NCBI GenBank assembly: GCA_023390785.1
Contig: JAEWCE010000129.1
Span: 1 to 34,341 of the forward strand
DNA from: Pseudomonadota bacterium
Lineage (GTDB): Bacteria; Pseudomonadota; Alphaproteobacteria; Rhizobiales; Devosiaceae
DNA length: 34,341 bases
Direction: 5' to 3'
A program made the translations under genes and the position numbers. Shown here piece after piece: positions 22,198 through 31,343 of this stretch (position 1 is its first letter; every line of letters begins with the position of its first letter). The notes beneath the pieces are model-generated. The model did no database searches and was not told the origin of the DNA. It saw nothing but the letters and a program-made list of their open reading frames with translations.

Positions 22198-24168
22198 TCA
22201 GGCCTTCCCTTCTTTGCGCGCTTGCATCGGGCCACCGAGGAACGGCGCAAACCCAGTTCCCAGGATCACCCCGATGTCGGCGAGGTCGGCATTGGCAACC
22301 ACGCCTTCGCCGACCACCACTTCGGTGGCATCCACCAGCGGCTTCACCAACTCGCGGCCCAGCCCCGCGAGATCGTTGTGCGTCGGCACCGGCCCCCTCT
22401 GGACCTTGCCGTCGACCCATTTGTAGAAACCCTCGCCGGTCTTGCGACCGAGCTTCTTCTGCGCCACCAGCGCGGCGAAGTGCGACCCCTCCGGGAGCGC
22501 CTGGCCAAGCTCGCGTGCCACGCTGGCGCCCACATCGAGCCCCACCGTGTCCATCAGCTCGATCGGCCCCATGGGCATGCCGAAGGCGACCGCCGCCGCA
22601 TCGAGCAATTCCTTGCTCTCGCCGTTCTCGACCCGCTGCACCGCCCCCATCATGTAGGGCATCAGCACCCGGTTCACGAGGAAGCCCGGCGCCGACTTGA
22701 CCAGAACCGGACTCTTGCCGATGGCAAGCGCAAAGCTCGCGCCGCGCGCCACATCGGTATCGACATTGAAGCCCGAGCGGATGACCTCGACCAGCGGCAA
22801 CTGTGCCACCGGGTTGAAGAAGTGCAGCCCGATCAGGCGCGACGGATCGCGTAGCCCCTCGGCGATTCGCTCGAGCTCGATCGACGAGGTGTTGGTGGCA
22901 AGAATGGCGTCGGCCTTGGCCCTGGCCTCCACGTCGGCGAAAATCTTCTTCTTGATTTCGAGGTTTTCCACCACCGCCTCGATAATCACGTCGGCCCGCG
23001 CGATCCCCTTGCCGGTCGGGTCGGCCTCGAGCCGCGCCACCGCGGAATTGACGGCGGTGCGGTCCTTGAGACGCTTGCGAAACAGCGCCTTGGCTCGCGT
23101 GAGCGCCGGCGTGATCCGCTCCATGTCGAGATCCTGCAGCGTGACGCCGAGCCCGCGCAACGCGCACCAGGCGGCGATGTCGCCGCCCATCACGCCGGCG
23201 CCGATCACATGCACGCGCGCAAAGCTCGGCTTCTCCTTGCCGCGCAGGCCCTGCTTCTTCAGGCTCTCGCTGAGGAAGAACACGCGCCGCAAATTGCGGG
23301 CCGTATCGGTTGCCATCAGCGGCACGAAGCCACCCGCCTCGGCATCGATCATTGTGCGCCAATTGTCGCCGTACCGCTCGAACAAATCGATCAGCGCGAA
23401 TGGCGCCGGATAATGTTCCCTGCGCACCTTCTTGGCTGTCTCGGTGCGCATTTTGGCAACGATCCGGCTGCGGATCGGGCCCCATGCCATCACCCGCTCG
23501 ATGAACGGGGCGGGACCGGACCTACGCTTCTGCTGCACGGCCTTGCGCGCTTCCCAATGCAGCATGTCGCGGTGCCGCACCAGCTTGTCGATGAGTCCCA
23601 TGCGCCGGGCGGCGCTGGCCTTGATCATGCGCCCGGTGAGCATGGCCTGCATGGCCTCCACGGGGCCGGCCTGGCGGATCGACCGGCCGGTGCCGCCGAA
23701 GCCGGGGAAGATGCCCAGATTGACCTCGGGGAAGCCGACGCGGGTCTTGTCGTCATTGACAGCGATCCGGTAATGGCAGGCGAGCGCCAGTTCGAGCCCG
23801 CCGCCAAGTGCGAAGCCGTGGATCGCCGCGACCACGGGCGCCTTCATGTTCTCGATCCGGTCCATCACCGCATGCGCGCGCCTGAGCGCCTCGGGCAGGA
23901 TCGCCGGATCGGACATCTGGTCGAATTCGGTCACATCGGCGCCGGCGATGAAGCCGCTGTCCTTGCCCGACTGGATGACCAGCCCGACCACCTCACCGCT
24001 TGCAACCAGGTCTTCGATCCGCAACAGCGCCGTTTCGAGCTCGCTGATCGACAGCCGGCTCAGGGTATTCACCGGGGATTTCGGCGTGTCGATGGTCAGC
24101 CAGCCGATCTTTTCGATGTCGACTTCGAAACGCCAATTGGTCATGGCAGGCATTTGCGGTTGCGGCAC
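22198..24168 (-). CDS. fadJ: Fatty-acid oxidation multifunctional protein: enoyl-CoA hydratase / 3-hydroxyacyl-CoA dehydrogenase
   Basis: 656 residues. The N-terminal crotonase domain (about 12-200) has the oxyanion-hole motif HGFALGGGLELALA and the two catalytic glutamates, Glu126 and Glu148 (GFPEVNLGIFPGFGGT). The 3-hydroxyacyl-CoA dehydrogenase domain begins with the NAD-binding VHVIGAGVMGGDIA (about 319-332), followed by ATNTSS and GLHFFNPVAQLPLVEVI with the catalytic His, then the two C-terminal helical domains ending DIGVILGTGFAPFLGGP. It is somewhat shorter than E. coli FadB or FadJ (over 700). The start is the GTG at 24168, with GAGG eight bases upstream and 12 bp after the fadE stop; in-frame ATG codons at residues 6 and 9 are alternatives. 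It partners the FadI thiolase encoded next. Confidence 0.94.
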   Translation of the reverse strand: MPQPQMPAMTNWRFEVDIEKIGWLTIDTPKSPVNTLSRLSISELETALLRIEDLVASGEVVGLVIQSGKDSGFIAGADVTEFDQMSDPAILPEALRRAHAVMDRIENMKAPVVAAIHGFALGGGLELALACHYRIAVNDDKTRVGFPEVNLGIFPGFGGTGRSIRQAGPVEAMQAMLTGRMIKASAARRMGLIDKLVRHRDMLHWEARKAVQQKRRSGPAPFIERVMAWGPIRSRIVAKMRTETAKKVRREHYPAPFALIDLFERYGDNWRTMIDAEAGGFVPLMATDTARNLRRVFFLSESLKKQGLRGKEKPSFARVHVIGAGVMGGDIAAWCALRGLGVTLQDLDMERITPALTRAKALFRKRLKDRTAVNSAVARLEADPTGKGIARADVIIEAVVENLEIKKKIFADVEARAKADAILATNTSSIELERIAEGLRDPSRLIGLHFFNPVAQLPLVEVIRSGFNVDTDVARGASFALAIGKSPVLVKSAPGFLVNRVLMPYMMGAVQRVENGESKELLDAAAVAFGMPMGPIELMDTVGLDVGASVARELGQALPEGSHFAALVAQKKLGRKTGEGFYKWVDGKVQRGPVPTHNDLAGLGRELVKPLVDATEVVVGEGVVANADLADIGVILGTGFAPFLGGPMQARKEGKA

Positions 24169-24180
24169 GGCGGTATCCTC

Positions 24181-26676
24181 TTATTCCGCAGCGCGGCCGG
24201 TTTCGCTCCGGCGCGTCAATTGCTTTGCAGCGAGTTCGTCGAACTCGAAATCATCAACCCGCACGACGCGGTCGGTAGCCTGATCGGCGAGACGCAGCAC
24301 CGCCGCCTCCGACTCGGTCAGCACCTTGGCGTCGACGGCATCGGTGATGGCATCGCGGTCAAGCCGGCGTTCAACGACGCCCTTCTTTACCGCTTTGACG
24401 AACTTCGCCTCGATCTCTTCCGCACGTGTGACCTTGACCAATGCGTCCTCGAGCACTCCAGTCACGTCCTTGGGGTCCATGGAGACATAGGTGCCCATGG
24501 TCAACCGGTCGCGGAAAGCCCCAGGTCGCATCACCGAACGGGCAAAGCGATAGGTCTCGCGATCCGATGCCGGTCGCTGGCGCCGCCCGAGCGGGAACAC
24601 CAAAACGCTCATCAGCCACCCCAGGAAGCGATTGGGGAAGTTGGCGAACACCGCGGCAAAGCTCTGCTCCATAGCGAACAGATGGTCCTTGACGATCGCA
24701 TCGACCAGCGGCCCGTCTTCGCGAATCCGCCCCTCGTCCTCGTAGCGCTTAAGGACTGCAGAGATGAGGTACAGATCGGAGAGGATGTCGGCCATGCGCC
24801 CCGAGATGCGCTGCTTGCGCTTGAGGTCGCCGCCGAGGAACGCCACCGTCCAGTCGCCGACCAGCGCGAACGACTGCGAATAGCGGGCGAGTGCACGATA
24901 CCAGCGCGCCATCTCATGCTGCACCGGTGTCGAGGCAAACCGTCCTCCGCTCAGCGCATGCAGGAACGACCCTGCCATGTTGCGCAGCATGAAGCTGAGA
25001 TGGCCGCCAAAGGCCGCATCGAAGGCTGCAATGCCATGGCGGCGGTCGGGGTCCTGCGCCGCGGCGATTTCGGCATAGAGATAGGGATGCGCCCGCAGGG
25101 CACCCTGCGCAAAGGTGATCAACGTCCGCGTCAGGATGTTGGCGCCCTCGACCGTGATCGCCACCGGCGTCGTCATGTAGCCCGCGAACAAATAGTTCGA
25201 CGGACCATCCTGCAACGCGCGGCCGCCGTGGATGTCGAGTGCATCGTTCACCCGGTCGCGCATCGCGTCGGTCGTGCGGTATTTGAGCAGCGCCGAAACC
25301 ACCGCCGGCTTCTGCCCTTCGTCGACCATTGCCGCGGTAAGGCCGCGCGCCGCCTCGAAGGTATAGGCCGAACGCACCAGCCTACTCAGCGGCTCGGCGA
25401 CGCCTTCCATGATGCCGACCGGAATGCCGAACTGCCGCCGGATGCGGGCATAAGCGGACGTGACGCGCAGCGCGTGCTTGATCGACACCGTGCCGATGGC
25501 CGGCAAGGAGATGGCGCGGCCGGTGGCGAGGCACTCCATCAGCATGCGCCAGCCCTGCCCCACATAGTCGAGCCCGCCGATGAGGAACTCCATTGGGATG
25601 AACACATTGCGGCCCTTGATCGGACCGTTCATGAACGCGGCGCGCGCCGGATAGTGCCGGCGGCCGATCTCGACACCGGGAAAGTCGGCCGGGATCAGCG
25701 CAAGGGTGATGCCGCGGTGATCTTCGTCCCCGATCAGGTGGTCTGGATCATGCAGGTGGAAGGCAAGGCCGATCAGCGTCGCCACCGGCGCCAGCGTGAT
25801 GTAGCGCTTGTCCCAGCTCACCTTGACGCCGAGCGTTTTCTTGCCCTGGTACATGTCATAGGTCACGACACCCACGTCGCGCATGCTCGCCGCGTCCGAG
25901 CCCGCATACGGTCCGGTGAGCGCAAAGCATGGCACCTCCAGGCCTCGTGCGAGACGGCGAAGATATTTCTCCTTCTGCTCGGGCGTGCCGTATTTTTCGA
26001 GCAGCTCGCCGGGTCCGAGCGAATTGGGCACCATGACGGTGATACCGGCCGCAACCGAACGGCTCGCAACCTTGCTCACCACCTGGCTCTGGGCCTGGGC
26101 GGAAAAGCCGAGCCCGCCCCATTCCTTGCCGATCAGCATCCCGAGGAAGCCCTGTTCCTTGAGATAGGTCCACACCTCCGGCGGCAGGTCGGCGCGGTTG
26201 TGGCGGACATCCCAGTCGTCGATCATGGCGCAGACGGTATTGACCGGCCCGTCCATGAAGGCCTGTTCCTCGGCGGTGAGTGTCGCCTTCCTGATGTTGA
26301 GCAGCTTGTCCCAGCGAGGACGGCCGGAAAACAGCTCGGCATCCCAGCCGATGGTTCCCGCATCGAGCGCTTCCTGCTCGGTGCGCGACACGCGGGGCAG
26401 GATCGATTTGACCATGGCATAGGCCGGGCCCGTGACGACGGCGCGGCGGATGGCGGTGATGGACAGCAGCCCGAGCAACGCCGCCGGAAGCAGCGCCAGA
26501 ATCCACCCGCCCAGATCGGTAAAGATACCGAACGTTGTGCCGTCGGGGCCCCAGCCGAAGCGCGTCAGGATGCCGATGACAAGGGCGGCTACCGCCCAAT
26601 GCCAGAGCTTTGCCCGCCGCATGGCCAGCGCGAAGGCCACCACGATCGCGATGACGATAATGACAAGCGCCAGCAT
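24181..26676 (-). CDS. fadE: Acyl-CoA dehydrogenase, FadE type (large, membrane-anchored form)
   Basis: 831 residues, matching the long FadE class (E. coli FadE 814) rather than the 380-residue soluble dehydrogenases. It catalyses the first, FAD-dependent step of beta-oxidation. The N-terminus has two or three hydrophobic helices (about 1-80), suggesting an inner-membrane location. The dehydrogenase core follows, with GKEWGGLGFSA, FALTGPYAGSDA, RRQFGIPVG and EGANILTRTLITFAQGALRAHPYL. The last 280 residues form the FadE-specific C-terminal domain (DUF1974). The ATG at 26676 has a perfect GGAGG seven bases upstream. It is the first gene of fadE-fadJ-fadI, transcribed from a promoter whose -35 box is embedded in a long palindrome. 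Confidence 0.95.
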   Translation of the reverse strand: MLALVIIVIAIVVAFALAMRRAKLWHWAVAALVIGILTRFGWGPDGTTFGIFTDLGGWILALLPAALLGLLSITAIRRAVVTGPAYAMVKSILPRVSRTEQEALDAGTIGWDAELFSGRPRWDKLLNIRKATLTAEEQAFMDGPVNTVCAMIDDWDVRHNRADLPPEVWTYLKEQGFLGMLIGKEWGGLGFSAQAQSQVVSKVASRSVAAGITVMVPNSLGPGELLEKYGTPEQKEKYLRRLARGLEVPCFALTGPYAGSDAASMRDVGVVTYDMYQGKKTLGVKVSWDKRYITLAPVATLIGLAFHLHDPDHLIGDEDHRGITLALIPADFPGVEIGRRHYPARAAFMNGPIKGRNVFIPMEFLIGGLDYVGQGWRMLMECLATGRAISLPAIGTVSIKHALRVTSAYARIRRQFGIPVGIMEGVAEPLSRLVRSAYTFEAARGLTAAMVDEGQKPAVVSALLKYRTTDAMRDRVNDALDIHGGRALQDGPSNYLFAGYMTTPVAITVEGANILTRTLITFAQGALRAHPYLYAEIAAAQDPDRRHGIAAFDAAFGGHLSFMLRNMAGSFLHALSGGRFASTPVQHEMARWYRALARYSQSFALVGDWTVAFLGGDLKRKQRISGRMADILSDLYLISAVLKRYEDEGRIREDGPLVDAIVKDHLFAMEQSFAAVFANFPNRFLGWLMSVLVFPLGRRQRPASDRETYRFARSVMRPGAFRDRLTMGTYVSMDPKDVTGVLEDALVKVTRAEEIEAKFVKAVKKGVVERRLDRDAITDAVDAKVLTESEAAVLRLADQATDRVVRVDDFEFDELAAKQLTRRSETGRAAE

Positions 26677-26754
26677 TGCCCGTCCTCCGCTCGAACCGCC
26701 GCACGATTGGATTCGCCTGTCTGCTCTTAACCCTGCGATCCCACGTGTTCAAAC

Positions 26755-26788
26755 ATCATAGCGCCTGATTGACGTATACGTCAATCAG
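26755..26788 (-). promoter_or_regulatory. fadE promoter with embedded 24-bp perfect palindrome (operator)
   Basis: Minus strand: TTGACG (26784-26779), an 18-bp spacer, then TATGAT (26760-26755), a very good sigma70-type pair. A perfect 24-bp palindrome spans 26765-26788 with core TTGACGTATACGTCAA, covering the -35 box and most of the spacer. A bound repressor would block RNA polymerase. The core fits the inverted-repeat style described for LiuR-type MerR regulators of acyl-CoA catabolism; the assignment to the MerR protein encoded at 28596 is inference. Confidence 0.8.
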
Positions 26789-26831
26789 AAGCCGTAAACG
26801 ACATCCTGTGCATTGCCGTTACGTCCACCCT

Positions 26832-26860
26832 TTGACGCTTAGGTCAACCCATGCTCTATT
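26832..26860 (+). promoter_or_regulatory. fadD promoter with overlapping operator
   Basis: TTGACG (26832-26837), a 17-bp spacer, then TCTATT (26855-26860). The -35 box is the left half of the imperfect palindrome TTGACGCTTAGGTCAA (26832-26847), a weaker relative of the fadE operator 48 bp away. The leader to the fadD ATG is about 30 bases. Confidence 0.7.
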
Positions 26861-26896
26861 TACTCGTTGGACGGGCGCACACCGAGGAGGACGACC

Positions 26897-28609
26897 ATGG
26901 CTTCTGAGCACGCAGCGGACCATCCGCGCCCATGGGTGGATCACTATCCCGAGGGGATCATCTGGGACGCCACACTCAACCTCACCCCCGTGCACGAGCA
27001 GGTGCTCTCCGCGTGTGCGAGGACACCCGACAAGGTGGCCCTCGACTTCCTTGGCGGCAAGACGACCTTCGGTGAACTGGCCCGCATGATCCGTGCCTTC
27101 GCCGGCGCGCTCCAGACCGACTATGGCATCGGCAAGGGCAAGCGGGTGGCACTGCTGCTGCCCAATACCCCGTTCTACGTCGTTGCCTACTATGGCGTGC
27201 TGCTGGCCGGCGGGACGGTCGTCAACTGCAATCCGCTCTATACCGTGCACGAACTCTCGCATATCACCTCCAACGCCGGTGCCGACGTGGTGGTGACGCT
27301 CGACCTCAAGCAGATCTACGAGAAGGCTGAAGCGCTGGTCGCCGCGGGACATATCAAGAGCATCATCGCCTGCCACTTCCCGCAGGCACTGCCGCTGGTC
27401 AAGCGCATCCTTTATTCCATTGCCAAGCGCCGCGACCTCGCCGACATCCCGTCCTCCGCCAACGTCGCCTGGTTCCACCAGCTGGTTGCCAAGGCGAGGC
27501 CGCCCATCCCGGTGTCGATCAATGCCGAAACGGACGTGGCGGTGCAGCAATACACCGGCGGCACCACTGGCCTGCCCAAGGGCGCCATGCTCAGTCACGC
27601 CAACATCGCCGCGAACATGAGCCAGATCGACGCCTGGGGCTGCGGCCTGTTCTACCCACCCACCAAGGTCGTCGCCATCCTGCCGTTCTTCCATATTTTT
27701 GCGATGACTGTGTGCATGAACGTGCCGCTCTGCAACGGTGCGATGGTGGTGATGATGCCGCGCTTCGAGATGAAGGGCTTCCTCGGTATGCTGCGGACAG
27801 AGCGTCCCAACGTGCTGCCGGCCGTGCCGACGCTGATCCAGGCCATGAGTAAGCTCGGACCCGAGCAGGCGAAGCTCCTCGACTGCCTCGACGTGGTGAT
27901 CTCCGGCGGCGCGGCGCTGCCAAGCGAGGCCCGCAGCCAGTTCGCCAAGGTCTGCAAGGCCATCCTCGCCGAAGGCTATGGCCTCACCGAGGCCTCACCG
28001 GTGGTTTGCTGCGCCGCACTGCGGGTGCCCAGCAAGCCGATGTCGATCGGCCAGCCGGTTCCAGCGACCGACATTCGCTTCGTCGACATCGAAACCATGC
28101 AACCCGCCAAGCTCGGCGAGCGTGGCGAGCTGCAGGTCAAGGGTCCGCAGGTGATGCTCGGCTATTATGGCAATGCGGACGCGACGCGCGACGCTTTCAT
28201 GGATGGCTGGCTGCGCACCGGCGATGTCGGCTATATCGATGGCGACGGCTACGTGTTCCTCGTCGACCGCATCAAGGACCTGATCATCTCGTCCGGCTTC
28301 AATATCTATCCACGCACCATCGAGGAGGCACTGATCGCCAACCCGGCGGTGGACGAGGCCAACGTCATCGGCGTGCCCGACGACTATCGCGGCGAGGCCG
28401 CAGTGGCCTTCGTCAAGCTCAAGGCGGATCAAACCGTCACCGAGTCCGAGCTCAAGAAATTCATTGGCGAGCGGCTCAACAAACTTGAAATGCCACGCGA
28501 GATCATCTTCAAGGACCAACTGCCCAAGACCCTCATCGGCAAGCTGTCGAAGAAAGAGTTGCGCGAGGAGTACCAGGCGATGAAGGGGAAAAAGAGTGAA
28601 CCGGCGTGA
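26897..28609 (+). CDS. fadD: Long-chain fatty-acid-CoA ligase (FadD-like AMP-binding enzyme)
   Basis: 570 residues. It activates fatty acids to acyl-CoA via an acyl-adenylate, supplying the FadE/FadJ/FadI enzymes encoded divergently. The P-loop is TGGTTGLPKG (about 220-229). Further family motifs are EGYGLTEASPV (about 375), GYYGNADATRDAFMDGWLRTGDVGYIDGDGY and DRIKDLIISSGFNIYP (fatty-acyl-CoA synthetase signature region), with the catalytic lysine near the end in LIGKLSKKELR. The ATG at 26897 has GGAGG six bases upstream; an upstream TTG-initiated extension is unconvincing. Its end overlaps the start of the MerR regulator gene by 14 bp. Chain-length preference cannot be read from the sequence. 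Confidence 0.94.
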   Translation: MASEHAADHPRPWVDHYPEGIIWDATLNLTPVHEQVLSACARTPDKVALDFLGGKTTFGELARMIRAFAGALQTDYGIGKGKRVALLLPNTPFYVVAYYGVLLAGGTVVNCNPLYTVHELSHITSNAGADVVVTLDLKQIYEKAEALVAAGHIKSIIACHFPQALPLVKRILYSIAKRRDLADIPSSANVAWFHQLVAKARPPIPVSINAETDVAVQQYTGGTTGLPKGAMLSHANIAANMSQIDAWGCGLFYPPTKVVAILPFFHIFAMTVCMNVPLCNGAMVVMMPRFEMKGFLGMLRTERPNVLPAVPTLIQAMSKLGPEQAKLLDCLDVVISGGAALPSEARSQFAKVCKAILAEGYGLTEASPVVCCAALRVPSKPMSIGQPVPATDIRFVDIETMQPAKLGERGELQVKGPQVMLGYYGNADATRDAFMDGWLRTGDVGYIDGDGYVFLVDRIKDLIISSGFNIYPRTIEEALIANPAVDEANVIGVPDDYRGEAAVAFVKLKADQTVTESELKKFIGERLNKLEMPREIIFKDQLPKTLIGKLSKKELREEYQAMKGKKSEPA

Positions 28610-28994
28610 GAGCGAGACCCGCGACCTGTTTGCGATAGCCGATCTCGCCCGCGAGTTCGGCATCTCCACCCGGGCTATCCGCTTCTACGAGAGCAAGGGC
28701 CTGCTCAACCCCGAACGCGTCGGCTCGACCCGGGTGTTCCGCCGCCGCGACCGCGCCCGGCTGATCCTCATCCTGCGCGGCAAGCGGCTGGGCTTTTCGC
28801 TGCGCGACATCTCCGATTATCTGAGCCTGTATGAGGCGGACCGCACCCAGCGCGCGCAGGTGAGCCTCTTGCTCGACATGGTCGACCAGCGCACCCGGAT
28901 GCTCGAGCAGCAGCTCAGCGATCTACAGCTCACGCTCGGCGAATTGCGCGAGATCAGGGCGCTCGCGACCGAGCGGCTGGCGCAGGCGGGCTAG
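28596..28994 (+). CDS. MerR-family transcriptional regulator (LiuR-like)
   Basis: 132 residues. The N-terminal winged helix-turn-helix (about 10-78) reads FAIADLAREFGISTRAIRFYESKGLLNPERVGSTRVFRRRDRARLILILRGKRLGFSLRDI, the MerR type in which RLKLILRGKRLGFSL-like sequences mark regulators of acyl-CoA and branched-chain amino-acid catabolism. A C-terminal coiled coil (about 85-125) provides dimerisation. There are no metal-binding cysteines, so a small-molecule, perhaps acyl-CoA, signal is more likely than a metal. The start is a GTG inside the end of fadD, preceded by AAGGGG. Cotranscription with fadD and the TTGACG-N4-CGTCAA palindromes upstream suggest autoregulation and control of fadEJI. 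Its TAG stop overlaps the opposite-strand stop of the next gene. Confidence 0.9.
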   Translation: MNRRESETRDLFAIADLAREFGISTRAIRFYESKGLLNPERVGSTRVFRRRDRARLILILRGKRLGFSLRDISDYLSLYEADRTQRAQVSLLLDMVDQRTRMLEQQLSDLQLTLGELREIRALATERLAQAG

Positions 28995-31198
28995 GCGACC
29001 CCGCGCATCGGCTGGCGCTGGTGCAGCTCCAGCCAGTTGGCGAAGCCCGCAGGCGGCATGGCTTCGCCGAACAAATAGCCCTGCAGCACGTCGCAGCCGA
29101 GCGCCTCAAGGAAACGCCGCTGTGCCAGGGTTTCGACCCCCTCGGCAACAACCCTGAGCTTCAGGCTTTCGCCGATGCGGATCACGGCGGTGACCAGCGT
29201 GCGGGCCGCCTCGCTGTCTTCGATGTTGGCCATGAAGCTGCGATCGATCTTCAACTCCTTGACCGGCAGCCGCGCCAGGTGGCTGAGGCTGGAATAGCCG
29301 GTGCCGAAATCGTCCATCGACAGCATCACGCCCATATCGCACAGCATCGCGGCATTGGCGCTCGCGGCCGGTGACGATCCCATCATCACGCTTTCGGTGA
29401 TCTCGATGGTCAGCCGCTGCGGCGTGATGCCACTCGCTGCAAGCGCCTGCCCGACGAGGTGAGGGAACGCCGGATTGCCGAACTGGATGGCCGAGATATT
29501 GACCGCGAGTTGCGGCACGTCGTGACCGCTATCGTCCCAGCGGCGCAGTTGGCTCAGCGCCTCGAACAGGCAGAATTCGCCGATCGCTTCGATCAGCCCG
29601 CAATCTTCGGCCAGCGGGATGAACCGCGCCGGCGGGATCGCGCCCAGCGCCGGATGCTGCCAGCGCGACAAGGCCTCGACGCCGGCAATGGCACCCGTCC
29701 GGGCATCGATCTGCGGCTGGTAGGCGAGCGTCAGCTGGCGCGTCGCCACGGCATCGCGCAACAGCGCCCCCAGCAGCAGCCGGTCCTGCGCCTTGCGGTT
29801 CATCTCGGCATCGAAGAAGCGGTAGGTTCCGCGCCCCTCCGCCTTGGCGACATACATCGCGGTGTCGGCGTTGCGCATGAGCGTCGCTGCATCGCGTCCG
29901 TCGTCGGGGCAGAGGGTAATGCCGATGCTCGCGGAGGCAGGCAGCGACACGCCGTCGACGAGCACCGGTTCGCTCAGCTTTTCGAGCAGCACCTCTGCCA
30001 CAGCCCTGGCACGGGGCGCATTGGCGCCATTGAGCACGATGACGAACTCGTCGCCGCCATGGCGCGCCACGATATCTTCGGGCCAGACCACGCCCTCGAG
30101 CCGCTCGGCGATCTCGTTGAGGAAGGAGTCACCGATGGCGTGGCCGAGCGTGTCGTTGACGTCCTTGAAGTGGTCGATGTCGATGAACACCAGCGCCGCC
30201 TGCGGCTCCACGGCCCGGTCGAAGCAGCGCTCCATCTCGTCGCGCAGCTTGGCGCGGTTGGGCAGGCCGGTCAGGCCGTCGTAGTAGGCGAGGCGGGCGA
30301 TGCTTTCCTTGCTCTCGTGTCGCTCGAGCGCGAGGATGCAAAGCTGCACGCAGGCATCCACCACCTGCTGGTGCCAGGCATCGGGCCCCCGCTTGTCGCG
30401 GAAGTAGAAGGCGAAGGTGCCGGCCACGCGCCCCGTCTTGAGCTTGATCGGGCTCGACCAGCAGGCGACGAGACCTAGTGGTAGCGGCAATTGCTTGTAG
30501 TCGGCCCAAAGCGGGTCCGTCTCGATATCGACCACCGTCACCGCCTCGCCGCGCCAGGCGCAGGTGCCGCACGAACCGGCGCATGGGCCGATGGGCAGGC
30601 CATCGATGGCCTCGCCGTAATAGTCGGGCAGCGACGGCGCGGCCAGCGGGTGCAATCGCCGCTCCTGGTCGACTGCCAGCACGGTGCAGACGATCTCGGG
30701 GAACATGGTTTCGACGCGCTCGCAGATCAGCGTCATCACGGCATGGAGCGGCATCTCCTGCGCCACCGCCTCCAGCACGTCGCGCTGCAGGTTCTGGATG
30801 TGGCGCGACTCGGTGGTGTTTTCGAGAAAGCCGATCAGGTGGTCGCACTGGCCATCGTCCCCCAGGATCGGACGCAGCACCATGGTGAGCCAGAGCTCCT
30901 GGCCGAAGCGGTCGTAGGTACGCACTTCCTCGCGCACCGTGCGGCCGCGGGAGAGGTCGGCCCAGAGCTTTTCGTAGTCGGCGTCGCCGTAGCGCGAGCT
31001 GCCCAGCACTTCGCGGGCGCGGCGGCCATAAACCTCGTGTGGCTCCCAGCCGAGGATGTCGGTGAAGGTGCGGTTGACGAACACAATTTTGGCCGCGCCG
31101 TCGGTGACGTAGATGGCCGAGTTGGACTCGTTGACCGCCAACTCGATCGCCTCGAGCCGGCGTGCCTGGTTCTCGTCGATCGCCCCGTTCACATCCAT
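28991..31198 (-). CDS. PAS-GAF-GGDEF-EAL cyclic-di-GMP signalling protein
   Basis: 735 residues from the ATG at 31198; an ATG at 31270 would add 24 residues. Domains in order: PAS (about 15-135: ELAVNESNSAIYVTDGAAKIVFVN); GAF (about 150-295, with the GPCAGSCGTCAWRGE and LGLVACWSSPI motifs); GGDEF diguanylate cyclase (about 300-465, GGDEF at 381-385); EAL phosphodiesterase (about 475-730, EAL at 508-510). The EAL domain keeps the expected residues NIS, EITES, DDFGTGYSS, LKIDRSF, AEGVET and QGYLFGE, so hydrolytic activity is likely. The GGDEF site is canonical, but the RxxD inhibitory site is absent (WPED in its place). There are no transmembrane helices, so it is probably cytosolic and senses ligand or redox through PAS/GAF. 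The architecture resembles E. coli DosP. Confidence 0.93.
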   Translation of the reverse strand: MDVNGAIDENQARRLEAIELAVNESNSAIYVTDGAAKIVFVNRTFTDILGWEPHEVYGRRAREVLGSSRYGDADYEKLWADLSRGRTVREEVRTYDRFGQELWLTMVLRPILGDDGQCDHLIGFLENTTESRHIQNLQRDVLEAVAQEMPLHAVMTLICERVETMFPEIVCTVLAVDQERRLHPLAAPSLPDYYGEAIDGLPIGPCAGSCGTCAWRGEAVTVVDIETDPLWADYKQLPLPLGLVACWSSPIKLKTGRVAGTFAFYFRDKRGPDAWHQQVVDACVQLCILALERHESKESIARLAYYDGLTGLPNRAKLRDEMERCFDRAVEPQAALVFIDIDHFKDVNDTLGHAIGDSFLNEIAERLEGVVWPEDIVARHGGDEFVIVLNGANAPRARAVAEVLLEKLSEPVLVDGVSLPASASIGITLCPDDGRDAATLMRNADTAMYVAKAEGRGTYRFFDAEMNRKAQDRLLLGALLRDAVATRQLTLAYQPQIDARTGAIAGVEALSRWQHPALGAIPPARFIPLAEDCGLIEAIGEFCLFEALSQLRRWDDSGHDVPQLAVNISAIQFGNPAFPHLVGQALAASGITPQRLTIEITESVMMGSSPAASANAAMLCDMGVMLSMDDFGTGYSSLSHLARLPVKELKIDRSFMANIEDSEAARTLVTAVIRIGESLKLRVVAEGVETLAQRRFLEALGCDVLQGYLFGEAMPPAGFANWLELHQRQPMRGVA

Positions 31199-31343
31199 CG
31201 GCCCCGACGCGCCTTCTGCGCGCCTTCCAATTGCAGCCGAGTAGGCGACGCCGAGGGTAAACAATTGCATTACCGGGACTGCCCAATGGGGTTCAAACTG
31301 CCGCAAAACCGGATGATGGTTGCGAAAGCCTTGCGGACGCCCG

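Noticed and set aside
23209..26730. 1173-residue plus-strand open frame antisense to fadJ and fadE
   Set aside because: His/Arg/Asp-rich composition with no domain features, lying exactly opposite two clear fatty-acid oxidation genes; a shadow of GC-rich coding sequence.
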